Origin: Wuchereria bancrofti
Lineage: Eukaryota; Nematoda; Chromadorea; Rhabditida; Onchocercidae
NCBI GenBank assembly: GCA_005281725.1
Contig: SSBO01000009.1
Span: 6,448,303-6,512,302 of the forward strand
Length of the DNA: 64,000 nt
Reading direction: 5' to 3'
Positions 1 through 13,070 of this stretch are shown here, piece after piece. A model generated the notes under the pieces. It made no database searches. It saw only the letters and a program-made list of their open reading frames with translations, and had not been told where the DNA came from. The position numbers and the translations under genes are program-made. Position 1 is the first letter of the stretch. Every line of letters starts with the position of its first letter.

Positions 1-33
1 TACTTGTCCAATTTCGTTCAGTTTAATTTCAAT

Positions 34-3000
34 CTAATCTCCTAGAACCTTTAGTCGTCTTTTCAGTAAAGCTCGTTTCTTTTCACGCATGCATTGTTCC
101 TGCTTTTTACGAAATTGTTTCTCCATTTCTGATAATGAATCGCTCTGAAAACTTTAATTCATTTTGTGAAATTCAGATGATTTCATTATATGCCATTTGC
201 AAAAGCATCCAATTTATGTTATAAATTCTATTCGATAAATTTCTTAGGATATCAGTATATTCAGCAATGAGATGTCATCTTACAACAAATGTGTTACTAT
301 TGGCACGGTGTTTAATCATAATTCAGTAATTTAATAAATCCCTTGAATGCGAACCGTTTTCCGCACAACGACAAATGCTCGTTCTTGTTTACTGATACCA
401 ATTGGTCTTGAATATTTGAGCAGCGCATTAAGACGAGCTTTCGGATTCAATGAAAATTCCAGCATAAGAATGACTTGTGCCCACTTTTTAAAAGTATAAG
501 ATTTAGAAAACCATAGCAATTCAAAAAGGTTGAATAGTGGCTATGTATACTTTAAAACGGACTAAATGGTTTAATTAACTAACCTGTCGTTTCCACTCAG
601 TTTGAGTTCCAGATATTAAATCATACGTCCTGCCCATCATTGCGATTAATAAGTTAAGCTGCATAACGCTAACAAATAATTCGTAGATAATGAACATCGC
701 CTTAAAATAACTTTACATTTCTGATATAGCAATCGATCTTTTTCGGTTATCATATCGTGAAATTACTTCATCCTATTATGTCTTTTTACTTACTATTCGC
801 TTCTGATAGAATCCCTCAGCCTCGAAGATAAAACTAAAACTTTAAGTTTTAGTTTTATTTTTAAGATTTTAAGGATAGTAACAAATTCGTGAAAAAAGAA
901 GCAGATAACAAAAACGGTAATGACAAACGATAAACTAATGATAATACAATATTTATGATGCAGTTCAAATATTATTTAACAAGCTGCCTATATAATGATG
1001 AATGACAGGCTCTCGGTTTATACAACAAGTGGGCTTTCGGGCTCTTTTTAAATTCTTGCTGTCTTCGTGTTTTAGTTAAATGCATCTTGCCCATGTTCAT
1101 CTAACCCACTTCGTATTCTTTTTTTTTCAAATTTATGTAAAACTGTCAACCTTGCCAATGTAGATCATCATTGTTCGGTCACACGAAGTGACCATTTTGC
1201 GGTAAAAAACCATAAATTCACCGATGGTCATGATAAATATTCTCATTATTGCCTCCATTGGATGATCCATAATACCGTCGGTATCCTTTGACAGTGTGGC
1301 ATTTTGGTATTCAGCTTTCTGACGATTACATGACATAAAGATAATGTAAAATGCTGCAAATAATTAAGCAATTGAATTTGTAATGATGAAAAAATCAAAA
1401 GATAGAGAAAGAAAGAAGGAAAGAAAGGAAGTTTTTATTTAACTTTTTATCTATTCGTAATTCAATTTGAGAAGGACAAATAACTGAATGAAAAATAGGC
1501 GTAAAAATTACAGTGAAATAAGGTATGATAAAATTATTGGTAAACTAAAATAGTAGCAAAATATAGAAGCAGTTGTATGAAATGGAACTGTCAAATATCA
1601 AAATTATCATTTCTTATACATTTCAAGAAGAATTTCCTGAAAAAAAAAAAAAAACTAAAACATCAGCAAGAGAAAGGATGTCATTACCTTGAGAAAAACC
1701 GATTAGAAAAATTGCATAGATAAGAAAAAATCGGCTTAAATCTCGCGACAAGATTGTATATATCATCAAAACGAATGGTCCGATAAATTTTACAGCTCTG
1801 GAATTTGAGTAACACTAAGTTTAAAAAAAAAGAAAAACTGATTGGTTTTCTAAAATTATGACAGATGTGTCATTATAGAATAATGATATAGATTAAATGT
1901 TCAAATAATATAAAGAAGTAATACAAATTTTGTTGATATTAACATTTTCAAGTTATTTTGTACTCATTCACTACTGCCTATATTATATATTTATTATTTA
2001 TATCTTCCTAAAATGATTAGTATATCGAATTAATTCTGTAGCATTTTTTAATTTCTATCGTTCCTTCTTTTTTTTCATTTTATAATCTATTCTAAACTTA
2101 TTCTCTTCTTTTATCTATAGTTAGAATTACTGTTTGATTTTAAAAGTTTCAGGCAAAAAATTTTAATTTTATATATTCTTTTTAAATGTTATAAATTTGA
2201 ACGTTTTTCTTGACCTCTTAGTGAGAGTTGATTAATAAAGGAAAAAGAAAGAAATACCTTGAATAAAACAGGAAATGTACGCTAATAAGAAGTACGACGA
2301 GCAACGAAAGTGCGTTGTCAAAAAAAAGCATTGCTGGGGTCAATGAACACATCAAACGAAATGGTATTATCATCAAAATTAGCACAAATGATATCTTGTA
2401 TGCAATCTTGGCCGGGAATGATTTCTAAGAAGATTGTAGAATAATGCCGAGAAATTTTCATATCAGTTGCTTAATCAGCCACAATGGCTATAATTTCGTA
2501 GTAATTTCAAGCGGAAATTTTAATTTTATATGTTCTTTTAAATGCCACAAATTTGGAAATTTTTCTTGAGCTATTAGCCAGAACTGATTAATAAAAAGAC
2601 TGTAAAAAATGAAAAAACATAAAACTTCCATTTGATAATATATAAAACATATATATATATATATAAACAGTCAATTTATTTTTAAAAATGTTAGATTGTA
2701 AAAGGAATAAAATATGCTTGCAATGTTTGAAGTACATTTAGACCTTCTTATTCATAATTCTGCTATAAAAGATATCAGAAAACTGACCAATATTCGCCAC
2801 CATCGTTTTCTTCCAGTACTACGAATATCCATTACGTCGTCAACAACTTGAAATATCGTCATTAAAAGTACAGCAACCTCAGCCACTAAACGAAGCTGTA
2901 AAGAAATGAAAAAATATTGCATTTGATAATAAAAAAGATATGTAAAGAAATAAACAATCAATTTATTTCTAAAAATCTTTGTAAAACCAATATTTTATTT

Positions 3001-6000
3001 TTCGCAATTATTGTTATTACTGATTCGGTTAGCAAAATCAATACTTCATTTTCACTAAAAAATTCTTGACATACATTTTGTTGCCATCCGTGTCCAAAGT
3101 ACCACCAATGACCACACGAATAATCAATTTGTAATAATCTCTCTATTAAAATATTGCAAATTATTAAACAAGATTGAGGTAGATAACGAAATAAAATAAA
3201 AACATAAAAAATTTAAAGCTTATTAGTATTTTCTGGCCCTATGCAATTTGTGAAAGAGTTTTTTTTTTTGAGTTAAAAATTTCTAATATTTAATTAATTA
3301 TCTTTAGCAGCATTTTAACAGGATGCTACTGATTAGTAGAAACTGTTATAATAAAATTGTAACTTGTGTACAATTAATTTTACCCGATGACCAATTCTTG
3401 ACAAAACTAAATACTATCTGAGATATATAAAAAAATAAAAAGAAACCTAAATTTTGAGAGTCCGTTTTACTGTCCTCTAGCAAATTTATTGCTACTAGTG
3501 AAGATGTCATCGTTTGGTCACCATCAGTACTATTGAGTGATGAATTATCAACATTGAATAAAACCATAGTGTCAAGATAATTCACGATGATGCTCTGCAA
3601 CTTTTCACTCTTCCACAATCACTGTGAATTTTATTTGATCTTCTTGTGCGTTTTCCTTGTAGCAAACGAAATATTAATAAGAATACCTCATCAGTTAGTG
3701 AAAATGGTCGACACATGAATGCGGTAAAGGTGCAAATGTAAAAGAATAGATAACAACCAAATGATAAAGCAAGTCTGAAATCGTACAAATTTAGTCTGAG
3801 ATAAATTTTGAGAAAGAAAAATTTTCATTCCACCTGAAAAAAAGATCATTGTTTGGCAATAAATTATAATTTGAACAAATGTAACAAATGTTTTAATACA
3901 TATTTCAATGAATTGAAAAAAATTAAAATAATCGAAGAGGCAGCACATTTTTATAGCACTGACAAGTTTTTTTTCTTTTTTCTTACAGAGATATGCACTC
4001 TGATGATGTTAGTTGTATTTCGGTTTATTTCTTAAAAAATATGGGTAAATAATGTTCGACCGTGTTCGTGCGAATGATTCCCATTTTACTTGTAATAGAT
4101 CGCCCAATAAGCCATCGAGAAGTTGTAGATGCTTCGTTGTTTCCTGAATGAAGTTAAGCAAATTCTATTTATTTTTTGATCAGTGAAAAAAGAACTATAC
4201 AACGATAGTAAAGAAGCAAAAGCAGGACTTATACACTTTTATTAATTATGATGAAATAAATAAACTACCCCATAAACAATCAATGACAGAGCACTATCTT
4301 CATTAAGTTCACCCGTTTCCTGATTAATGGTATCCAGTTTTGCAAGTGGATAAGCATGACTGCTTGCGTCACCGTATAACCAGATTACGTCTGCTTCCAG
4401 TTTTAAAATTTGTTCAAACATCTACAATATCATTATTTGCAAATTTCTTTCTTAATTATTATGAATCGTGTGACGCTTGCTTCTTTAACTAAAAATATTG
4501 GTTATACCAAAGTATTCTGAAGTTAGTCAAGTGTTTAAATGATATGCTAAATACCGAATATAATTACCAATAATTCCTGGGATGTAATAAAATAGAATAT
4601 GTGAATTCACAAAATATATGAAAATTTCTGTTGATTTCTCAATTTCCAATGATATAACATTTTTTTCAACATTTCTCCATTTTTTTCAGCTTTTATAATT
4701 CTTTTCAAAATTAAAACTCTTTTAAATTTCAAATTCAAAATTTCAAAATTTTTCTGTGATTCTTTCATAATTTAACTCACCTCTTTTTTTGCTAAATGAG
4801 CTGCCAATGTCAACGGTGTCAAATTTCGACTGTTCATTATTTGTAATTTGGCACCCGTGTCGTAACAGAGTTTTAACATTTCCTAAAACTCTTCATCCTT
4901 TTCGTAACATAAATTAGTCGATAAGTTTAATTTAAAAAATAATCAACAAGTTATAAAAAAAATTTTTCTTTGCTTTAGACTTCTACAAAGGTTCAGAAAA
5001 GAAAAAGGTGATAACAGCTCGTCAGAGAATATAAGTTAAGTTTCTGTGGTCAAAGGACATCCTTTGACCTTAGATTGCAGCTAAAATAAGTAATTAAGTA
5101 AGAACTTACTGGTTGCTCATGAATTACAGCTAGATGAAGTACCGTGTTACCGTTTGTATCTTTTCGATTTGGATCAGCATGTTTTGCTATTAAAATACGG
5201 TAACAATCGGTCTGATTGATGCATGCGGCAAATGATAACGGATATTCTCCAAAATACATTCGACTGCAAAAGTAAGCTTTCATTATCACTTCATAAATCT
5301 ATTGGAATTCCATTGAGGTAGCAAATTACCATGACTGAATATTTTGAAATAAAGAAATTATTTTTCGCCATGCTTTAGATGCTGATTACATAAATTAAGT
5401 TGGTTAAATAACTGTTAGAATTAGCAATGTTTGCACTAAACAAAATGACTGCTACTCAACCATTTAAAAAAGGATTCACAAAGTTTTTTGAAAGAATGAA
5501 GTACTGAATTCATGGCGAACTTTAGTTACTCAGAGATTGTAAACATTCTCTTAGCGTAGAAATATTTCCTACCCGTTATAAGTAGTTTTTAAACTGAGTT
5601 CAACATATTCATGTTCCAATGAATCTGTACGACTGCTTTTTTGATCATCAGGACAAAAAAATGCCCCGTAACAACGCTGATTAATATCAGCACCATGTCG
5701 AAGTAGAAATAGTACCATAGCAGGATCTTCATTAATTATTGCTTGATGTAAGGGTGAAAGACCTACAAGGAGAGGAAAAGTTTTGTTAGACAAATTCAAC
5801 ATCTAGTCAATTTAAAAGCTGAAAGCTATATCCTAAATTAAACTTAAGAAATTTATTCACTAAATTGCTTTTCATAGTCAATATTTGTGGAATTTGGTCT
5901 ACATTTAATGTAAAATAATTAACATAGCACGAGATAGAATTAGAACCAACTGACTACAGCTTTCATCAATACATAAGATAATTAACATTGTGTCATGTAT

Positions 6001-7050
6001 TACAAAGTATCCGTAAAAATTACCATAGTAATCTTCGCTAATAAATATATCATTAACAAGCTTTGGATAAGCTTTGATTAATTTGATAGCAAGTTGATTA
6101 TGGATAGCCGTTCCATGCAGAAGACAAACACCAACAAGATTCTCGCCCATTAAACCACGCTCGTCCAGTTTCCACGTCACTTCTCGATATTTCCATTCAG
6201 ATTTTCCACGTTTATCATCTCCTTCCAGTAATTTGAGAGCTGAAAATTAATAAAATTTGCACAAAGATATCGTAAAATATCTGTGATCAAACTATTAAGA
6301 AGCCAAATATTTAATAGACAGATGTCATCATAAGTCTTTTGATCATTTAAAACATTGATTTCATATTGCGTAGTTCACAAATTTTTGACTAAACTTTATT
6401 TCTTAACTTTTGACTTACAAATTAAATCGATACCTTTTTTTAAATCACCCTGATTCTCGCCTTCTTGCCGAAACTCATCAAGAATATTAGGCCCACTTTT
6501 TCCTTTACCTTTCTTACGCTTCAAAGCACTAAGCATTGCATTCCGCTCTTTATTCCGAATTTTCACCAATTCAGCTACAGAAACCATTTTGCCTTTTCCG
6601 GAATTGTACATAAAGTCTTTCAACTGAAAATCCCTCTATATTAGCTTGCTTTGAAAGCAAAGGCAAGACGCAATGCAATATACGTTTAAAATTGAAATCT
6701 TTGCGAATTAAGGAACAATATTTCACTATTTTTTATTAATTTGCAATTACTGTTTTATTTCATTTTGTCATCTAACCTAGCGAAAATGATTTCAAGTCGG
6801 AGTGATAAATGATAAAAAGATTATAAATGTAGTACATAATAAGAATATAAAACTATTTAAAAAATCCATGAACCTTTGTCTCAATAAATTCATCAATGAT
6901 TGACGAATCACCGGTATCTTTGGCATATTTCATCCATGGTATTAACTCACCGCCACCGTATATATCAACAAAACGGTAAAGCTTCGGTGTCGGTTTTCCT
7001 TGCTTACGTGTTCCTTCACCCTGTGCTGCCGACGATTCCACATTTCCCAT
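34..7050 (-). CDS. TRPV-type cation channel (OSM-9/OCR family), complete 18-exon gene
   Basis: Exons, 5' to 3' on the minus strand: 6874-7050, 6434-6623, 6024-6239, 5573-5762, 5110-5263, 4781-4882, 4269-4421, 4061-4143, 3687-3795, 3447-3594, 3045-3142, 2788-2895, 2258-2424, 1688-1797, 1151-1314, 584-700, 355-483, 34-144. Phases agree throughout and give about 841 aa. The N-terminal third carries ankyrin-type repeats (for example [57 protein letters not shown]). Six membrane segments follow: TM1 near residues 430-450, TM2 near 541-560, TM3-4 near 582-630, TM5 near 640-668 ([11 protein letters not shown]), a pore region, and TM6 ([18 protein letters not shown]). The post-TM6 [18 protein letters not shown] stretch and a basic tail complete it. 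This architecture is diagnostic of TRPV channels, which in C. elegans act in ciliated sensory neurons. A TTTTGCAG acceptor lies 25 bases before the ATG, a likely trans-splice site. The last donor (355) is less certain: reading through would end at residue sequence IQGIY instead. Whether it is osm-9 or an ocr paralogue cannot be decided here. Confidence 0.93.
2640..2666 (+). repeat. (AT)n microsatellite in TRPV intron
   Basis: ATATAAAACATATATATATA and following TATATA lie in the intron between the TM2 and TM3 exons of the TRPV gene. Confidence 0.8.
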
Positions 7051-8903
7051 TTTTTTCTGAGCATCAAATTGTCTGCAAAACTTTAAGTAACTTCAACAAT
7101 AAATTTGTAATATTCTGGAATCTATCCTGTAATCTTAAATTACAAAAGTATTTTTTCAATGAAATATGAGACTGTATCAAGAAAAAAAATAGATCGAACC
7201 ATACGTTGCTTTTATACATTTCAAATATTCAAATCTCTTAGGATTTCAATTTTATGAAAACTGTAAATTGCTATAGTTTTCAACGATTCTAGAGACTATT
7301 ATATAATTTGAAAGTTGGATATTTTCTGTTGTACTTCTTATGGTCTAGTTAGCTCAATAGCCAGCTGGTAACAATTTTCTTCCTAATCAACTGATTGATT
7401 GATCGACTTAGATTGATTTACTTCTTAAAACAAATTTTTTTCGAAACAAATTTTGAGGTAAAAATGTATAACACTAGTGTAAATCTGTTGAAAACCAAGG
7501 TAAAACTTAAAAAATATTAACATTATATCATCAGCGCAAGTCGTTTTCGTTGCTAAAAATGATACAATTCAAGTAAGAAAATGTTATATAATATTATTTA
7601 CATTTCAGGAAAGAAATACGAAAATCATTAATTATTAATTGATAAGATGTCTGTTGGAATATCTTACTTATACTTGTTGATAGGAATAATGACTAAAGAC
7701 ATAAATGTAATTATGCTGGATGACTACAATTTTTATATTTTCCCTTGACAGCTAGTGAATTGTTTTCAAATGCAATCATTTCCTCCTAACTTAAGCGTTT
7801 AATGCATTTTTTTTTCATGCATTTTTGCAAGATTCATTTCCTAGAATTCTAACAATTTATTTATTATATTCCGAAGACGATAATTTTGAAAATAATTTTT
7901 TAATATCTAGCAAACAGAAGACTTTGAAGCACTCCGAAACACTGAAACCAATGATGTGTCAGTAAAATATTCCTTTTACTCCATGATATTTATCAAGGGA
8001 ATTACAGTTGCGATAAGCAAATTATCACTCTATAAATCACGCAAAATGCTTAACTTTTCAATACATTGTTCAATTTGCGAAAATTACTACAAAGAAACAA
8101 CCTTCTTAATCATGCAATATTTACTGAACGAATGCACTGAAGCGTTTAGGTGATAAAAATCCACCCTCAAAACTGCTAACTTTAAACAGGAAGGTGTAAA
8201 TGCGCCATTGTAAGGAAATGGACAAGTTTAGAAATCGATAACAATGTCCTGACCCTTGAGTCCAATTACGATCACATCCAAATTATTTCTTTAATCTTCT
8301 CCTTTATTAGTATTAATAATTTATATATTTGATTTAACTCATAAATTGTCAATTCTGTATAGAATATGAATTAAAAAATGTGATGCAAAACAATTCATAT
8401 TTGCATTATGCAACTCACTTTCTGCACTTTTTTTTCATTTTTAAAATATTTCATAATTCTGAGATCATCGTATTTCCACAGTTTGTTGAGGCAGAAAATC
8501 ACAAAATTGTTTCTGAGCATATATTGCAAAATTTATCAATTGTTGAATTGCGTATGCAAAATTTTCACTGTCTCATCTGATTTGACAGGAAAAGTGGATC
8601 GATCACTTTTAGATTGCTTGCGTATCGTCTCTGTCTTTGCGACACAAAACCTACAAAAATGCTTTTAAATGATCACCCAGTATTCATCGAAACTTTTTTT
8701 TATATTGTAATGAATGAGCATTATAAATCAGTTAAGTAAATGCAATGAAGTAAGAATTATTTAGAAAGCTTCAAATCAAATTATTGGCTTTCCTCATGCC
8801 AGTTTTCTCGGCATATTAGGATTGAGTAGTAAGTATTTATAATGATGGAAAAATTATGGAGAAAATTATGTAAAAGGCTTAAAAGAACAAAATTTTGATA
8901 TCA
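7051..8903. other. Intergenic, 5' flank of TRPV gene and 3' flank of the next gene
   Basis: AT-rich sequence with no exon that has both a credible frame and splice signals. Short ORFs here (for example around 7956-8153 and 8380-8668) have simple AT-biased composition and no flanking acceptor/donor support. It should hold the TRPV promoter and its trans-splice acceptor just above 7074. Confidence 0.6.
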
Positions 8904-11900
8904 TTAAGCCTGTATTAACTTCATAATTTTTGTATTCAGATAGAAATTCATCAAGCCTGCCGTACTTCCAGAAGTCAAGAAATTGTGAGATGAAAAACTA
9001 AAAATTGCAGTAGACAATACTTTAAAATTATAAATTCCACTTCCTTCTAATCGAAAGACATTGTTTTTTATTACGGTTGTCGCGAATTCTTCTTTTAAAT
9101 CTGCTGATCCTAAAATAAGCAAAAAAAGAATTCAAAACTCCTTCATTTTTATTTCTTAATTAGTAGAGAACTTAGGTACTCATATTTTACTGCTTCAATT
9201 AAATTTTAATTCAGTATTTGACATCACAATATTTTCTTTTCTAATTCAACAGAATTTTTCGTCTAATCCATTTCTTGAATCGATTCTCTTTTTTCTGCAT
9301 AGCGTATTGTTGGTACCTAAATATTCGTGTCCTTCTTGATCAATTACTAATACACAAGGAGCAGTGAATCCAATATGTACCGGATTCCATTCTTTAGAAC
9401 CGATCTTTGCCGCTTCATTATACGGTTGCCAACTGTAATCGAAACCAGCCACAGATGGAGGTATCTGCACCAAAAGTTGCAACGAACCAATAGCGCTACT
9501 CAGGAATGGCATTTTTCTGCTGAAATTTTATTATTTTAAGAAATAATTATGAAAAGTGAAAAGGCGGAAAAAGTTGTTTAAAAAAACAAAGAATTATGAA
9601 GAACTGATTGCTGTCAAAGAGATAATATGCTGTTACACATTGAAAACTGAATATTGGAATACTTTAGTCAGTTAGTATAGTAACAAAATAACTAGAAAAT
9701 TTTGTCGCATAATTAATCAATAACGCAATAATTAATGACAAGCTAATAAAAATTAATGACAACAAAGGAATGATAAGAAGGAAGAAAGGACATCGAGATT
9801 TTTCGATGTGAATATAATTAGATGAAAGATTTAAAAAACAAGAACGAAATGAAAAATGAATTATCAAATAAGTGATTTGAAATGAGAATTCCGGGAAATC
9901 GATTCATTGATAAGATATTGTAATAAGTAAAAGTTAATGTAGAAATCAAATCAATGTCATTTATTATCAGCTTCTTGCTAACCTTACAAATGCAGCAGCA
10001 ATTTTGCCATTTGCGTCATTCCACGCTCGACCCATTACTGCATGGCCAAAATGATACCATAAGGCAACATATTGTTCCTGTGGGCCATTTAATGTATTCA
10101 ATGGACGATCCAATGCTTTGATTAAACTCCTTTAAAATTTACTCGGAACAATGAAAATTGATAGCAACATTTAAGAGAGAAGTGAAAAAATAAATACTTC
10201 GTTTTAGGAAATGTATCACCGACTCGGTAGTCAGCCCATTCGTTCACCATTAATAAATGATCCGACGATTGTGCCTCCTGCAGAGCAACTAATCTGAGAT
10301 TAAATTTAAAATTCACTTGAAATTTTCCACAAATCTGAGAAATTTTTTCCTGATTTTTAGTAAAATTTTCAAAATTTTGTAAGAATTGCGCAAAATTGCG
10401 ACCTTTTCAAGGGCTTCTATTTTCACGCATTGTTCACAGGAGCAATGAGGTGGCCTATCGCGAAGATTTCGTACAAGAATGAGGCAATCGTAAAGTTCAG
10501 ATTCTGCTAGTGAAGTAATTTGCTAAAATCAGAAAAGGATTTCAATTCAAATCGAAAATTCTTTATATAGAGTGTCTATGAAGATGTGAGATACTTGTTT
10601 GAATTTACTGAAACACAAACCCCAGCACATACAAATGTAGCAGTCTTTTTCTCGATGTTCAACGTTCCTAAAGCTTTTTGTGGCCAGAAAATCACTCCGT
10701 TAGAAGTACTGCAACGTAACGGTATGAGGAATTCGTCATTGGAATGATGTAACCACCTGGCAAATTTTATCCATTCATAGAAGAAACCTTTGGTCTTATG
10801 ATTCCCATCGTACGTTAATATCTAAATTTTTATGATGGAAAGTCTCTTGCTATTATTTTTTAAAAAAGAAGCACTATCCTTCATAATATAATTAACCGAT
10901 TAATGTAAATTTAAGAGTGGCATTAGCAGGCACAATATAATCTTATAATTTTCAAATATGATAATAAAAAGACAGGATGAGTGTGAATATAAAACAAAAA
11001 TTCGGAAACATAATAATTTGTATATAGCATATTAATCGGAACTATATTAATATTAATTTGTGTTGTTAATATTGATTAGCTCATAGCATTTAACTGATTG
11101 ATACATTGTCTATTGAATATATAATCTATGATCTGTTTTCTTATATGAATTCACTCAATTAGATACCCGAATTTTATCACCAATATCTGATCCGTTCACC
11201 TTTATTCCTTCACAAGCGAATTCACACTGAAAATATTCCTAATAAGCAGTGTGTAACGTGAATGAAAGAACAGAAGTAGTTATAATAGTTATGACATAGT
11301 TATAATATTATTCAGGATGAGATAAGTATTGAGAATTAGAATAGAACTTCAGTTTCTATTGCTGACAACTTGTCGACAAATCCAGAACAATTTATTTGGC
11401 ATTAAAACATTTACTTATATAATTTGCATTTAAATTTAAAAACAAATTATAAATCACTAGGTTCATATCTTTTTGAGCATAAAGAGAATTTCAGTAGTCG
11501 AAAAATTTGAATTACAAATATAATTCCGCAAAAGTTCTGAAATTTTTGGAATAAAACCTAAATCTTTTATTCAAGAAAAAAGATTAAAAAAATTGATGTG
11601 AAAAAAACATTTACTTGTACTACGCCACTTTCACTCCATGCGCTACCAAAATACACTAATCCTTCTCTATCATAACGTGCAACATACATATTGTTTTGAT
11701 CTGGTACTTGCACTGGATTACTTACTAGTGGTGCACCGATTATTTGCTCTTCCCAACTGTCTTCTGATACTTCCTTCTAAACGTATATGAATTATTCAGT
11801 TCTTAAATTTATAAATCTAATCTTGACTTGCCCTACAGTATCTGATAAATGTACATTACTTTGATCAAAGGCATGAAGCTTAACCAGTTCTCCTTCCACC

Positions 11901-12697
11901 TCACTTCTTCACAAATTTTAAAAACACTATGAATGGTATGTCTAACTTCAGCACTTTTATAAATTCATTTATTCTTATTTGAAATCTTTCGTATTATGAA
12001 TTTTGTAAGATATGCAAAATGCATTGTTAGCTTAATAATTTTAAAATTAATTCAACATACTTTACGAAACCGTATGAAATTTATCTGTTGCAGATCAATA
12101 TACTCTGTATTCATTTCATTACCCTTACTTGTCGAAGGTAATTCAGATATTTTCAATGAACAAATAACTTTTCTTTTCAAATAATTTTTAATAAAGCAGT
12201 AAGATGTTTATCATATAATTCTGGAATATTGAAGATAAAACATTATGAAATTAATTTTACATTAAGGAATTATATCTAATTTTCATCATATCGGAGAATT
12301 CTTTCATGCTGAAACACGATGTATTACTCTATTAGAATCATATTTCAATTAAATTATAAGTATTTGGATTTTTTAAAGTGAGTTACAATACCCTTGATTT
12401 GATAAAAGAAATTGCAATTAACTATGTACAGTAAGATTATCCATGCTTTGCTATCATCAGATATTGTGAACGGATTGTCAGATTTACTCTAGTGAAACAT
12501 TTTTAGATGCTTGATAGAATCGTGAAAAATAATAACTGGATAAAACTAGCGATAAGCAAAGCATAAAAGCGATAAAAGAAAATTTTATCATGAACGAATT
12601 ATTAAAAAGTTGAATCACATAACGTGATCATTCTTTCTAGAATTTAATTACTTACCTTCAATAAACCGAAAGCATTAAGTGTTTTGGTATTTTGCAT
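8904..12697 (-). CDS. Nematode protein with duplicated YVA..GxAW motif (10 exons, about 433 aa), function unknown
   Basis: Exons, 5' to 3' on the minus strand: 12656-12697, 11828-11899, 11615-11776, 11167-11226, 10609-10821, 10403-10522, 10198-10277, 9983-10129, 9317-9516, 8904-9109. All phases agree and the open frame runs 433 codons. The start MQNTKTLNAFGLLK shows no signal peptide and no membrane segment is obvious. Two stretches share one pattern: YVARYDREGLVYFGSAWSE in exon 3 and YVALWYHFGHAVMGRAWND followed by a GKIAAAF block in exon 8. This suggests two copies of one domain. Between them is a part with Cys pairs (CSCEQC in exon 6). I recognise the GRAWN...GK motif as typical of nematode-conserved uncharacterised proteins but cannot name a family securely. 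The acceptors of exon 2 (11899) and exon 7 (10277) and the exon 8/9 junction are the weakest. It is transcribed away from the chemoreceptor gene, 142 bp between start codons. Confidence 0.78.
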
Positions 12698-12839
12698 ATC
12701 TTAAGAATATTATAAATTAAATAACGCTGTGACGATTGTATGAAAAATACATATTTGATTACTGTAGTGCTTCAAACTTTTTAAAATTTGATAAACAATT
12801 TTTCAAGTGATTTTATATGATTATAAGCTTCTTTTCAGG
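12698..12839. promoter_or_regulatory. Shared 142-bp divergent promoter interval
   Basis: Only 142 bases separate the ATG of the minus-strand motif gene (12697) from the first candidate ATG of the plus-strand chemoreceptor gene (12840). The interval ends in a good acceptor (CTTTTCAG) one base before the receptor ATG. The two genes therefore probably share regulatory DNA, unless the receptor really begins at its second exon copy at 13374. Confidence 0.45.
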
Positions 12840-13070
12840 ATGATACTACAATTTTCAGTTTACATCGCTAGAGGACTTGTGGTTTTTGCGCTCAACATAT
12901 TCTGTTTTGCTGCAATCGTTCGAACAAAGATAAATCGTGAAAGATACGGTCTTACAGGAATGGAGGTGTGATATTTTTTTCAATAACTTTTGATGCAATA
13001 CAAATTCTATGTTTCATATACTTGGCCTATCACTTATAACTTATTTATATTGTTGGTTCGCTACCTGTAA
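12827..13070 (+). repeat. Direct repeat copy 1: chemoreceptor first exon plus flanks
   Basis: About 244 bases, from GCTTCTTTTCAG before the ATG to CGCTACCTGTAA within the following intron, are repeated at 13361-13603 (offset 534, then 533 after a one-base indel). The exon is 12840-12965 (42 codons, donor GAG|GTGTGA). Outside codons 8-24 the two copies look nearly identical. Confidence 0.9.
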
